A stretch of 64,000 nt of DNA. Source: Tsukamurella spumae (GTDB lineage: Bacteria > Actinomycetota > Actinomycetes > Mycobacteriales > Mycobacteriaceae). Below, piece by piece: positions 19,488 through 28,184 of the stretch. The stretch covers positions 62,001 to 126,000 of the forward strand of contig NZ_JAAXOQ010000008.1 of the NCBI RefSeq assembly GCF_012396015.1, read 5' to 3'. Under the pieces are notes generated by a model. That model did not search any database, was not told where the DNA came from, and saw only the letters and a list, made by a program, of their open reading frames with translations. The position numbers and the translations under genes are program-made. Position 1 is the first letter of the stretch, and every line of letters starts with the position of its first letter.

Positions 19488-20765
19488 ATGAATTTGAACC
19501 GGTTTCCACCTCCGGGAGGGGCGCGCGGCGAGCCTTCTCAGTCGAACCCGAACAAGCCCGCCCAGTCCTCCCGTGCGCCTGACACCACGATGTTCCGCCC
19601 CCCTGTCAGGCCGCGGGCCGCTCAACCTCCGAGACTTTCTCCTGAACGCGGAACGACGGCCGGTGCTCACCAGCTTCGGCAGCCACACGGACAACCGCAA
19701 CGCCGGATTGAACCGGCGTTCCGTGGTCCGGCCAGAAGCGTTGCGCCTGGCCAGCAAGCCCCTGCTACCAGCGATGGCCGACCTGAGGTTCACCCCAAGC
19801 CGCAAAAGGTGAAGCGTCGTTGGATCGTAGGGGGTGTCGTTGCAGGCTTGGTTGTGAGCATCATCGGGAGTGGAGCTCTCCTCGCTCGCTTCGGCGATGA
19901 CGCGAACCCGTTGACGCGGATCGCTCAGTCGGTGCTCCCCGTCGGCGTCCGCGGACCATGTCCAGCGACCGTGTCAAGCAATTCGTCAACCGAGCAACTC
20001 GTCGCCGCCCAGGCTGTTGTCAGCAGCACCATGGACATCACGGATTGGGGCTCGAACCGTCCGGCAGGAGGTGACGCGAGGTTCGCCGACGCGATGTGTG
20101 AGATCTACAGCATGCGCACCAAGTGGGATGCGGCGGCATTCTCATCGTTCAGAGTGACACCGGACATCGTTCGCGCCAACCCTCACGTCGTCGTACTAAA
20201 GGGCGTAGAAGTATGCGCTGAACAAAGGTTGAGTCCGTCGGAAACCACGCTGGAGGTGGATCAGAAGGAGATCGCGACGATCGAACGGGACCCTGCGGCC
20301 TGGAGACAGACACTGATCACATTGTTCTCGAGCGGGCATCTTGCGGATTCCGCAATAATGCGAAGTGTGGAGAACGCATCGCCCGAAGACCTTATCGAAC
20401 AGCGCAAGCGGCGCTACCGAATGATGGAGGCCGCGTTCAGGTATCAGTGCCCGCGAACCGCCGCCCTGGGCTACGGCCCAAAATGTGGCCGACTCGAAGC
20501 TGGCCCAGGCATCATACGAGCGGGACAGTTGAGTATTCGCGGAAACGAACTTGACTGCGACGATGCGCGCGCAATTGTTGCCAATTATCAGGCAAAGTTC
20601 GCAGGCGGTGGTGATAGTGGAAATGCCCTTCCAGGGGAATCGCCGCTCCGCTCGTATGCCTGCACTGACAGTCCCAATAAGGAACAAGGCCGACTGGCGC
20701 AAATCGTTTGCCAGAATTCGACTGGTAACCCGGACCCGTCAGAAGTGGTTGTTTCGTGGAAATGA
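19488..20765 (+). CDS. Single-pass membrane protein with Pro-rich cytoplasmic part, unknown
   Basis: The 425-residue protein has a Pro/Gln/Arg-rich N-terminal region (1-105), a basic stop KVKRRW, one membrane segment (about 111-133), and an external domain of about 290 residues with seven cysteines after the segment CPATVSSN. I recognise no family. ATG 19488 follows GGAAAGG. Gaps to both neighbours are 23 bp, which argues for one transcript. Codon use (TCA, AAT, GAT, CGA) and base composition differ from the surrounding core genes, a sign of transfer. The topology is that of a sensor, anchor or envelope scaffold. Confidence 0.65.
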   Translation: MNLNRFPPPGGARGEPSQSNPNKPAQSSRAPDTTMFRPPVRPRAAQPPRLSPERGTTAGAHQLRQPHGQPQRRIEPAFRGPARSVAPGQQAPATSDGRPEVHPKPQKVKRRWIVGGVVAGLVVSIIGSGALLARFGDDANPLTRIAQSVLPVGVRGPCPATVSSNSSTEQLVAAQAVVSSTMDITDWGSNRPAGGDARFADAMCEIYSMRTKWDAAAFSSFRVTPDIVRANPHVVVLKGVEVCAEQRLSPSETTLEVDQKEIATIERDPAAWRQTLITLFSSGHLADSAIMRSVENASPEDLIEQRKRRYRMMEAAFRYQCPRTAALGYGPKCGRLEAGPGIIRAGQLSIRGNELDCDDARAIVANYQAKFAGGGDSGNALPGESPLRSYACTDSPNKEQGRLAQIVCQNSTGNPDPSEVVVSWK

Positions 20766-20788
20766 ATGTTGCAAGGAGGAAAAACCTG

Positions 20789-21793
20789 ATGCGTCGGAGG
20801 ATGTCGATCGTCAAATCTCAATCTGTGACGGTGGTACTAATTGTTGCTTCTATCGCTGTGGGGTGCAGTCACGAGAATCAGGCTCGGTCCAGGGATGAGG
20901 CAGTCCCCGGTGGGCGGACTTCTAGCCCTGCGGAGATCACCAGCTCCAAGGTTCCTTCCTTCGAGATTCCACATGGTGTCATCACCTCGAGTGAGGTTGC
21001 TTACAACGATCAAGGGCCGGTGCGCATCGGCGTTATCGATCCTGATTCGGGCGAGTATCGTAGCCTGTTCTCTTTCGCATACTCTTCTTCGGAGAGGTTC
21101 TCTTTTCAGTATCAAGATGGGAGGCCGTCCATCGATCCCACAGCAGAGCGCATAGCGCTCACGATCCAAGGAGGTGTCGGTGGCGTCAGATTCGGCTGGA
21201 TCAATCGATCCGGAGACTTCACTGAAGTCACGCCGAAAGCTGAGCGGGGTGATGATTTCGGTGGCGGAACGACGTTCTCAACATACGGATTCGATGGAGT
21301 CGGAGACTACTACTTCTCGTCGGTGACAGACGGAAATCGAGCAATTTACCGGGTTCCGGCGGGGCAGACCAAGGCGGTTTCTGCGCCATATGATCAATTC
21401 CCCAACGGCGAGAATTTCGTGACGCGTCCAGACGGTTCGTACTCATTCTTGCTTGCAGACTTGGATCGCTACAGCTGTATTCGGTCGAATTCAGCTCCGT
21501 GGGTGGGGGCAGCCGGATATATCACCCTCGGTGCGGCAGGGTTCTCGGATCAGCTCTATTTCAACACAACGCTGAATGGTGAGTGCAATTCGGGGAGGAG
21601 GGAGTTGCTGCCCGAGACGAACAAGATGCGTGTCTTCAATCCTGTGTCGTCCCCTGATGGAGCCTGGGTGCTCGTGCGCGGGAATGGTTCGATCTATCGG
21701 GTGGCTATCGACGGGAAGAGTCGCCCTACGAAAGTAGAGGCGCCCGGTTTTGGGGCCAACGGTTCGGAGGTACTCGTGCGCTGGGTTCGATAG
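20789..21793 (+). CDS. Putative lipoprotein with propeller-like repeats, unknown
   Basis: The 334-residue protein starts with MRRRMSIVKS, a hydrophobic stretch VTVVLIVASIAVGC, and a cysteine near residue 26 that could be lipidated (the lipobox AVGC is imperfect). The rest contains several segments such as GVIDPDSGEYRSLFSF and PDGAWVLVRGNGSIYRVAIDG that look like beta-propeller blades of the TolB/WD type. ATG 20789 is clear: AAGGAGGA lies 8 nt before it. Sampled sequence lines inside it are about 48-55% GC, against roughly 70% in core genes. As last gene of the operon it would sit outside the membrane with the second protein. Confidence 0.65.
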   Translation: MRRRMSIVKSQSVTVVLIVASIAVGCSHENQARSRDEAVPGGRTSSPAEITSSKVPSFEIPHGVITSSEVAYNDQGPVRIGVIDPDSGEYRSLFSFAYSSSERFSFQYQDGRPSIDPTAERIALTIQGGVGGVRFGWINRSGDFTEVTPKAERGDDFGGGTTFSTYGFDGVGDYYFSSVTDGNRAIYRVPAGQTKAVSAPYDQFPNGENFVTRPDGSYSFLLADLDRYSCIRSNSAPWVGAAGYITLGAAGFSDQLYFNTTLNGECNSGRRELLPETNKMRVFNPVSSPDGAWVLVRGNGSIYRVAIDGKSRPTKVEAPGFGANGSEVLVRWVR

Positions 21794-21887
21794 CGCAGGC
21801 GTAGGCGGCACATGTCCGGGACTGTCGTTGAAGCTCGCTAGGGGCGCTCGCGGCTGAGTGGAATGTGGACTGTCGTACCGTGGTGGA

Positions 21888-22646
21888 ATGTGCGGACGGT
21901 ACGCGGTGACCACGGACCCGGCGCTGCTGGCGGGTGAGATCGACGCGGTGGACGAGACGGCCGGCGTCGAGCTCGACGTACCGGGCTACAACGTCGCGCC
22001 CACGACGACCATCGTCACCGTCGTCGCGCGGCACTCGCACGAGCAGCCCGACGACGAGCCGACCCGGCGGCTGCGCGCGATGCGCTGGGGGCTGCTGCCG
22101 CACTGGCAGAAGACGCTGAGCGGCCCGCCGCTGTTCAACGCGCGGGCGGAGTCCGTCGCCGAGAAGCCGGCGTTCCGCACCGCGATCAAGAACAAGCGCT
22201 GCCTGATCCCGATGGACGGCTGGTACGAGTGGCAGGTGCTCGACCCGGACGCCACGAAGCCGCGCAAGCAGCCGATGTACCTGACCCCGCAGGACGGCAC
22301 CCGGATGTACATCGCCGGGCTGTGGTCGGTGTGGCGTCCTGCCGGCGCGGGGCTCGAGGCGCCGCCCGTCCTCTCGGCGACGGTGCTCACCACGGACTCC
22401 GTCGGGCCGCTGCGCGCGGTGCACGACCGGATGCCGCTGGTGCTCACCCCTGAGCTGTTCGACCAGTGGCTCGATCCCGACGGTGCCGCCGACCCGGCAC
22501 TGCTGCTGCCGCCGGCCCTCGAGGTCGCCGAGCGGATCGAGATCCGGCCCGTCTCCACGCTGGTCAACACCGTCAAGAACGACGGCCCCGCGCTCATCGA
22601 GCGCACCGAGCCGGGGAGCGAGCCCGGCCAGCTCAGCCTGCTCTGA
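21888..22646 (+). CDS. SRAP-domain abasic-site processing protein (YedK/HMCES family)
   Basis: SRAP proteins form a covalent link to abasic sites in single-stranded DNA through the N-terminal cysteine. The start is fixed by chemistry: ATG 21888 gives MCGRY, exposing C2 after methionine removal. N84 in NARAES, the WYEW stretch (112-115) and the late histidine in HDRMPLVL are the other conserved active-site elements. Length 252. TACCGT (21876-21881) ends 6 nt before the ATG, so the transcript is probably leaderless. It corresponds to Rv3226c in the mycobacterial order. Confidence 0.93.
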   Translation: MCGRYAVTTDPALLAGEIDAVDETAGVELDVPGYNVAPTTTIVTVVARHSHEQPDDEPTRRLRAMRWGLLPHWQKTLSGPPLFNARAESVAEKPAFRTAIKNKRCLIPMDGWYEWQVLDPDATKPRKQPMYLTPQDGTRMYIAGLWSVWRPAGAGLEAPPVLSATVLTTDSVGPLRAVHDRMPLVLTPELFDQWLDPDGAADPALLLPPALEVAERIEIRPVSTLVNTVKNDGPALIERTEPGSEPGQLSLL

Positions 22647-22681
22647 CCCGAAGCAGTGGGTGATCGACGTCGCGGAGGGGC

Positions 22682-22709
22682 GGCTCCTGGCCTGACTGGG
22701 CCAGGAACC
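22682..22709. terminator. Hairpin between convergent SRAP and aldehyde dehydrogenase genes
   Basis: TCCTGGCC (22685-22692) pairs with GGCCAGGA (22699-22706) around a 6-nt loop; two more G:C pairs outside extend it after one mismatch. It lies in the gap between two convergent genes and can serve both. Confidence 0.7.
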
Positions 22710-22722
22710 ACCGCCCGTCGAC

Positions 22723-24075
22723 CTACTTCACCGTGCGGATCAGCTTCTTGTTGAGGAACTCCTCGATGCCCAGCGGGCCCATCTCGCGGCCGAACCCGGA
22801 GCGCTTCACTCCGCCGAAGGGCAGCTCGGCGGCGTCGAGCATCACGCCGTTCACGAAGACCATGCCGGCCTGGATACGGTCGGCGACCCGCGCGGCCTGC
22901 TCGGAATCGGTGGTGAAGACGTAGGAGCCGAGGCCGAACGGGGTGTCGTTGGCCAGCGCCACGGCCTCGTCCTCCCCGTCCACCTTGTAGACGGTCGCCA
23001 CCGGCCCGAACAGCTCCTGGTGGAACGCGGGGTTCTCCTCGGTGACGCCGGTGAGGACCGCGGGCGGGAACACCGCGCCGCGCCGGGCACCGTCGATCGC
23101 GAGGGTCGCGCCGCCGTCCACGGCCTGCGCCAATTGCTTCTCGAGGTTCACCGCGGCCTGTTCGGACGACAGGGGTGCGATCGACTCGGTCGCCGCCAGC
23201 ATGCGCGCCGTGAACTTCTCCACGAACTCGTCGTACAGCGGCGCGGCCACGATGAAGCGCTTGGCGGCGTTGCATACCTGTCCGGTGTTGTCGAGGCGGC
23301 AGGAGGCGGCGGCCTCGACCGCTCCGTCGAGATCGTCGGTCGAGAGCAGGACGAACGGGTCGGACCCGCCGAGCTCGAGGACGCACTTCTTCAGGTTGCG
23401 GCCGGCGATCTCGGCAACCGCGGCGCCGGCCCGCTCGGAGCCGGTGAGCGAGAGCGCCGCCAGCCGCGGGTCGGCGATGATGTCGGCCACCTGCTCATTG
23501 GTGGCGCGAATGTTCACGTACGCCCCGGCCGGGAACCCGGCCTCGGTGAAGATCAGCTGCATCGCCTCGGCGGACTCGGGGCACTGCGGTGCGTGCTTGA
23601 GCAGGATCGTGTTGCCCACGCACAGGTTCGGGCCGGCGAACCGAGCCACCTGGTAGTACGGGAAGTTCCACGGCATGATGCCGAGCAGCACGCCGATCGG
23701 GCCGCGCCGGATGACGGCGGTGCCCTCGCCCTCGGACAGCGCGACGGGCTGATCGGCGAGGAGGGCCTCGGCGTTGTCGGCGTAGTACTCGTAGATCGCG
23801 GCGGCGAAGTCGACCTCTCCCAGCGCCTCGTCGAGCGGCTTGCCCATCTCGCGGTGGATGATCCCGGCCAGCATCTCCCGCTTCTCGGTGTGCAGTTCGG
23901 CGACGCGGCGCACGAGAGCCGCTCGCTCGGCCACCGTCGACGTGTGCGGCCAGGTGCGCGCAGCGCGCGAGGCGGCGTCGAGCGCGGCCTCGATCTCGGC
24001 GGGCTCGGCGGTCGGGTAGGTCTGCAGCACCTCGCCGGTCGCCGGGTTCGTGACTGCGTACTGGACGTCGACCAT
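22723..24075 (-). CDS. NAD(P)-dependent succinate-semialdehyde dehydrogenase family
   Basis: Aldehyde dehydrogenases oxidise aldehydes to acids; the succinate-semialdehyde type closes the GABA shunt or an alternative TCA path. The 450-residue protein has the active-site glutamate in ELGGSDPF (near residue 233), the catalytic cysteine in NTGQVCNAAKRF (near residue 267), and the cofactor segment MPWNFPYYQ. The SDPF and QVCNAAKR context is that of the GabD1/Sad group. ATG 24075 has AAGGAG before it. It stands alone. The substrate call rests on family resemblance; medium-chain aldehydes from the neighbouring fatty acyl-CoA reductase are a possible alternative. Confidence 0.88.
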   Translation of the reverse strand: MVDVQYAVTNPATGEVLQTYPTAEPAEIEAALDAASRAARTWPHTSTVAERAALVRRVAELHTEKREMLAGIIHREMGKPLDEALGEVDFAAAIYEYYADNAEALLADQPVALSEGEGTAVIRRGPIGVLLGIMPWNFPYYQVARFAGPNLCVGNTILLKHAPQCPESAEAMQLIFTEAGFPAGAYVNIRATNEQVADIIADPRLAALSLTGSERAGAAVAEIAGRNLKKCVLELGGSDPFVLLSTDDLDGAVEAAASCRLDNTGQVCNAAKRFIVAAPLYDEFVEKFTARMLAATESIAPLSSEQAAVNLEKQLAQAVDGGATLAIDGARRGAVFPPAVLTGVTEENPAFHQELFGPVATVYKVDGEDEAVALANDTPFGLGSYVFTTDSEQAARVADRIQAGMVFVNGVMLDAAELPFGGVKRSGFGREMGPLGIEEFLNKKLIRTVK

Positions 24076-24156
24076 GTCGGATCTCCTTGTGGGGGACGGA
24101 ACGGGGGCGTCCCCCAGAATAGGCGTCCCAACACATCCCGTGTGTCGTCTCGGACG

Positions 24157-24549
24157 CTACTGCCACGCGAAAAGCTGCACCTGATAGCCGTCCGGGTCGA
24201 GCACCCCCGCGTACCGCTGCCCCCAGGGCGCGTCGAACGGGGCCATCGCGCCGGGATGGCCGGCGGCGAGAAGCTCCGCGTACACCTCGTCGACCACCGT
24301 GGGCGAGGCGCAGAGGACGCACAGCGTGGCGCTCTGGCCCGTCGGCTTCACCCAATCGGGCTCCATCGTGCGGATCACCGCCGCGGTGTCCCACATCAGC
24401 CGCATCCCGCCCGGTAGCTGCGCCTCCACGTGCGGCTCGTGCTCGGCACCGGCGGGAATGTCCAGGCCCAGCAGGCGGTAGAAGGCGAGAGTGGCGGCGA
24501 GGTCGTCCGCCACCATCCCGATGGCGTCGAAGCGCAGGCGTTCAGTCAT
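24157..24549 (-). CDS. VOC-superfamily (glyoxalase/dioxygenase-like) protein
   Basis: The 130-residue protein has the paired beta-alpha-beta-beta-beta units of the vicinal oxygen chelate fold, ending in the typical YAGVLDPDGYQVQLFAWQ. Members include glyoxalase I, dioxygenases and antibiotic-binding proteins; this one cannot be placed further. ATG 24549 is chosen: TACGGT on the minus strand ends 7 nt before it (leaderless layout). A GTG at 24558 is the alternative. It is divergent from an AraC-type regulator, which may control it. Confidence 0.78.
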   Translation of the reverse strand: MTERLRFDAIGMVADDLAATLAFYRLLGLDIPAGAEHEPHVEAQLPGGMRLMWDTAAVIRTMEPDWVKPTGQSATLCVLCASPTVVDEVYAELLAAGHPGAMAPFDAPWGQRYAGVLDPDGYQVQLFAWQ

Positions 24550-24611
24550 GGAGCCCACCGTATGCGCGGCGGCACCGACGGGTCTTGAAGGTTTCGGACA
24601 TACTCGAGTGC

Positions 24612-25274
24612 GTGTACCGCGAACGCCCGTCGAGGATCCCGGGCGCGGTCCGGTGGCGCTCGACGGGGAGCGCCGGGACCGCGCTGATCCTGCCCGACGG
24701 CTGCATGGACGTCATCGTCATCGACGGCGAGCCCGTCGTCGCCGGCCCGGACGCCGTCGCGGCGCACGTCATCGGCTCGGACGGTGCGCGACTCGACGGC
24801 CTGAGGTTCCCGCCCGGCGTGCTCCCGCAGCTGCTGGGCGTCGCCGCCGACGAGCTCACCGGAGTGCGCGTCCCCCTGGCCGAGGTCCTCCCGCGCCGTC
24901 GGCTGCGGGATTCCCGCGACCCCGAGGAGATCGCGGCGCAGCTCCTCGACGATGTGGCCCTCGACCGACGGATCACGGCGATCGCGGTCCGCCTGGGAGC
25001 GGGGCGCGCCGTGGTCGAGGTCGCGGCCGAGACCGGGCTCGGGGAGCGGACGCTGCATCGTCTGGCCCGGCGATCGTTCGGCTACGGGCCGAAGACGCTC
25101 GCGCGGATCCTGCGGTTCCAGCGCGCGGTTGCGCTGATCCGTGCGGGTGATGCGCTCGGCGTGGCGGCGGCATCGTCGGGCTACGCGGACCAGGCCCACC
25201 TGACCCGTGAGGTGCGCGCGCTGACCGGCGTCACGCCGCGGGCGCTCTTCGCCCCGGAACCTGTGCACCGTTGA
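24612..25274 (+). CDS. AraC-family transcriptional regulator
   Basis: The C-terminal 100 residues form two helix-turn-helix units of the AraC type: VVEVAAETGLGERTLHRLAR and VAAASSGYADQAHLTREVRA, followed by TGVTPRAL. The N-terminal part (about 1-100) contains LILPDGCMDVIVIDGEP, a DUF6597-like sensor region. GTG 24612 gives the N-terminus MYRERPSR typical of this group; a TTG at 24585 would add nine residues. It is divergent from the VOC gene. Its ligand is unknown. Its last codons lie inside a long perfect palindrome. Confidence 0.82.
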   Translation: MYRERPSRIPGAVRWRSTGSAGTALILPDGCMDVIVIDGEPVVAGPDAVAAHVIGSDGARLDGLRFPPGVLPQLLGVAADELTGVRVPLAEVLPRRRLRDSRDPEEIAAQLLDDVALDRRITAIAVRLGAGRAVVEVAAETGLGERTLHRLARRSFGYGPKTLARILRFQRAVALIRAGDALGVAAASSGYADQAHLTREVRALTGVTPRALFAPEPVHR

Positions 25275-25305
25275 TCAACTGACAGTTGATCAACGGTGCA
25301 CAGGT
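25259..25305. terminator. 47-bp perfect palindrome between convergent genes
   Basis: Two 23-nt arms (25259-25281 and 25283-25305) are exact reverse complements around the single base A 25282. It includes the last codons and the stop of the AraC gene and ends 15 bp before the stop of the acyl-CoA reductase. It contains nested palindromes TTGATCAA and GTGCAC. A bidirectional terminator is likeliest, though the perfect length with almost no loop is unusual. Confidence 0.6.
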
Positions 25306-25319
25306 ACGGGCGTGAGAGG

Positions 25320-27428
25320 TCACCAGTTGATGCCGGGGAGGCGGTTGAGGGTCTTGCGGGCGAGACGGCGCAGGCCCTGATCGCCGGAGATGCCGAACAG
25401 CGGGCTGACCGCCGCGGTGGAGATGTCCTTCGACAGGTCCTTCGTGGCAGCGAGTCGGCCGCGCGGCGTATCCACCTCGGCCACATCGACTTCCACCACC
25501 TGGGCGGCTCCGGACCCGTTGTCGCCCTGGCCGGCGGACTCGGGGAACAACAGATAGCCCTGATGCTGCGCGGCGGCGGCGATCCGCGGCGAGAGGAACT
25601 GGCCGAACTGCGCGAGCGTGCCGAGCGGGGTGTCGATGCGCCGCGGCCGCTCGACGATGGCGCGCACGACGATCTGGCCGGCCTTCTCCACCGGCAGCGC
25701 TATCGCGTTGTCATAGGCATCGGTGGGTTCGATCATCCGGGTGCGGGTGAGCGGCATGTGGATGTTGGTGAAGGTCACGTGATCCGACATCGTCTCGGCC
25801 GCGGTGATGTCGCTGAACGCCTCGAGCGCCGACTTCGAGGCGATGTACGCCGCGAACCGGGGCCCGCGCACCTGCACGCCGATCGACGACACGTTGACCA
25901 CGTGCCCGGACTTGCGGGCGACCATGTGCGGCAACAGTTCCAGGATCAGGTAGACGGCGCCGAAGTAGTTCACGGCCATCGTGCGCTGGTAGTCGTGGGC
26001 GCGGTCGACCGAGTCGACGGTCGCGCGGCGGATCGATCGCCCGGCACTGTTGACCAGCACGTCGACGTGGCCGTGTTCCGCGAGGATCTGAGCGACGGTG
26101 GTGCGCACGGCCTCCGGGTCGGTCACATCGCACTGGTAGGGACGGACCATGCCCTTCGGGACGCCCGGCAGCCCGGGCTCCGCCTCGATGCGCAGCACCG
26201 CGTCGGCCAGGTCCTCGGGCTTGCGGGCGACGATGAACACGTTCGCGCCCTTGAGGACGGCCTGCTTCGCGGCCTCGCGACCGATGCCCGAGGATCCGCC
26301 GGTGAGCAGGATGTGCTTGCCCACGAGCGGGCCGCGCGGGTCGTCCCGGCGGTTCCGGGCGGGATCGAGGTGCTCGGCCCAGTAGCGGAACAGGCGGGGG
26401 CCGTAGGACTTCAGGCGCGGCAGCGCCACGCCCAACTGGCTGAGCAGCCGGAAGGTGGTCTCCGAATCGAACCGGGTGTTGTAGAAGGGGTGATCCAGGA
26501 CCGACGGAGGGAGCCCGATCTGGCGGGCGATGGTGTCCCGGAACGCGCGCACCTCGTTGCGGCGTCCGATGCGTGCGGCGAACTCACCCAGCGGCGCGCT
26601 CGGCAGCGGCAGCGTCTTGGGACCGGAGAACGCCGGCGCGATGGCCTCGTAGATGGCGGCCATGCTCTGGCCCTTGGGGTCGGCGAGGTGGTAGACGGTG
26701 CCGGGTGCCGGCGGAGCGGTCACCAGCGCGACCAGCGCCGCGGCGACGAAGTCGACCGGCACGATGTTCGTGTATCCGAGGTTGGCGAACGGGACGTGCA
26801 GGTGGTGCGGGATCGTGCCCATCAGGCGCAGGAACGGGAAGAAGTAGTAGGGCCCGTCGATCTTGTCGATCGCGCCCGTCATCGAGTCGCCCACCACGAT
26901 GGACGGGCGGTACACCTGCCACGGCGCGGACGACTCGCGGACGAGCCGCTCCGCCTCGTACTTGCTGCGGTGGTACGGGGTGGGGAAGTCCTGGGCGACG
27001 TCGAAGTCCGACTCGGTGAACCATCCCTCGTGGTTGCCGGCCACCGCGAGCGAGGACACGTGGTGCATCGTCGCCCCGAGCCGTTCCGCCAGGGCCAGGG
27101 TGTTGCGCGTGCCGGTGACATTGGTGAGCTGTTGGAGCTCCTCCGAGGCCTCCATGTCGTAGACGGCGGCGAGGTGGATCACGTGGTCGACGTGATCGGG
27201 CAGATCCCCCGGCGCGATGCCGAGGCCCGGCTCCGTGATGTCGCCGGCCACCGGCACGACCTGCGGTGCCAGATCGTGGCCGAGGTCGGCGATCAGCCGC
27301 TCGAAGCGCGGCAGCGACGCGTCGCGCACCAGCAGGTAGATCGTGCTCTCGCGTTCCGCGGCCGCGAGCCGCGCCACCACGGCACGGCCGATGAAGCCCG
27401 TCCCGCCCGTGACGAAGTAGCTGGCCAT
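25320..27428 (-). CDS. Two-domain fatty acyl-CoA reductase (SDR fusion, AcrA1-like)
   Basis: The 702-residue protein fuses an extended SDR reductase and a classical SDR. The N-terminal domain has the nucleotide motif GGTGFIG (8-14), HxAA near residue 92 and YHRSK near residue 150. The C-terminal domain has LLTGGSSGIGRE near residue 378, NSAG, and YIASK near residue 530. This arrangement is that of enzymes reducing long-chain acyl-CoA via aldehyde to alcohol (AcrA1/Rv3391, Maqu_2507 type). The fatty alcohol would be a substrate for the WS/DGAT of this window. TAGGTT ends 6 nt before the ATG, so the transcript is probably leaderless. Confidence 0.88.
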   Translation of the reverse strand: MASYFVTGGTGFIGRAVVARLAAAERESTIYLLVRDASLPRFERLIADLGHDLAPQVVPVAGDITEPGLGIAPGDLPDHVDHVIHLAAVYDMEASEELQQLTNVTGTRNTLALAERLGATMHHVSSLAVAGNHEGWFTESDFDVAQDFPTPYHRSKYEAERLVRESSAPWQVYRPSIVVGDSMTGAIDKIDGPYYFFPFLRLMGTIPHHLHVPFANLGYTNIVPVDFVAAALVALVTAPPAPGTVYHLADPKGQSMAAIYEAIAPAFSGPKTLPLPSAPLGEFAARIGRRNEVRAFRDTIARQIGLPPSVLDHPFYNTRFDSETTFRLLSQLGVALPRLKSYGPRLFRYWAEHLDPARNRRDDPRGPLVGKHILLTGGSSGIGREAAKQAVLKGANVFIVARKPEDLADAVLRIEAEPGLPGVPKGMVRPYQCDVTDPEAVRTTVAQILAEHGHVDVLVNSAGRSIRRATVDSVDRAHDYQRTMAVNYFGAVYLILELLPHMVARKSGHVVNVSSIGVQVRGPRFAAYIASKSALEAFSDITAAETMSDHVTFTNIHMPLTRTRMIEPTDAYDNAIALPVEKAGQIVVRAIVERPRRIDTPLGTLAQFGQFLSPRIAAAAQHQGYLLFPESAGQGDNGSGAAQVVEVDVAEVDTPRGRLAATKDLSKDISTAAVSPLFGISGDQGLRRLARKTLNRLPGINW

Positions 27429-27508
27429 ATCACGAACCTACTTTCCGGCGCGGCCACCGCCAAACCCGTCTTGCCCGCCCGCACTCACCTATTGACTACC
27501 ACGCCCGG

Positions 27509-27997
27509 TCACGGGGCGGCGAGGGGCGCGATCACGGCGGACGTCGCGGCCACCAGGTCCGACGGTGCCAGCTCCACCTCGAGCCCTCGCCGTCCGGCCG
27601 AGCAGAAGACGGTCTCGAAGCCCAATGCGGACTCGTCGACGGCCGTCCGCAACTGTTTGCGCTGCCCGAGCGGGGACACGCCGCCGAGCACGTAGCCGGT
27701 GACCCGTCGCACGTCAGCGGGGTCGGCCATGGTCGGCCGGTGCAGGCCCAGCGCGGCGCCCGCGGCCTTGAGGCTGAGTTTGCCGGAGGTCGGCACGATC
27801 GCTACGGCGAGCTGCTTGCCGTCGGTGATGACCAGGGTCTTGAACACCCGCGCCGGGTCGTTCCCCAATGCCTGCGCGGCCTCGCCGCCGAAGGACTCCG
27901 CCCGCGGGTCGTGCTCGTACTCGTGCACCCGGAACTCGATGTCCGCCGTCTGCAGCGCCGCGATCGCCGGAGTCGCCGCCGCGTTCTTCTTGCCCAT
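27509..27997 (-). CDS. ybaK: Cys-tRNA(Pro)/Cys-tRNA(Cys) deacylase YbaK
   Basis: YbaK hydrolyses cysteine wrongly attached to tRNA(Pro). The 162-residue protein fits the family length; ARVFKTLVI, the GKLSLKAAGAALG stretch with the catalytic lysine region, and GYVLGGVSPLGQRKQLRT are characteristic. ATG 27997 gives the usual N-terminus MGKKNAAATPAI; a longer open frame upstream runs into the sigH promoter and is not supported. It is divergent from sigH, with about 130 bp between. Confidence 0.92.
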   Translation of the reverse strand: MGKKNAAATPAIAALQTADIEFRVHEYEHDPRAESFGGEAAQALGNDPARVFKTLVITDGKQLAVAIVPTSGKLSLKAAGAALGLHRPTMADPADVRRVTGYVLGGVSPLGQRKQLRTAVDESALGFETVFCSAGRRGLEVELAPSDLVAATSAVIAPLAAP

Positions 27998-28095
27998 GGC
28001 GCCAGTCAAGCAGGCGAGCACGGCGCGGACAATCCGTAGCGCGCGCGGTCCGCCGCCCATGGTCCGGCTCCGGCTGGGTTGATCCGGACGGCACG

Positions 28096-28121
28096 GGAAC
28101 AAGCGGGCGGACCTCGCTGTT
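28096..28121 (+). promoter_or_regulatory. SigH-type autoregulatory promoter of sigH
   Basis: GGAACA (28096-28101) and GTT (28119-28121) are spaced by 17 bp, a full match to the SigH/SigR consensus. A GTG in the sigH frame begins 9 nt after the GTT, at 28131, so this transcript could be leaderless and produce a longer protein than the ATG at 28185. Confidence 0.72.
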
Positions 28122-28184
28122 GCAGAAGTCGTGAGTGCAGGTAGCGGAGCAGCGGTCCTCGAGCGACCGGTAGCCTTCGTCGGT

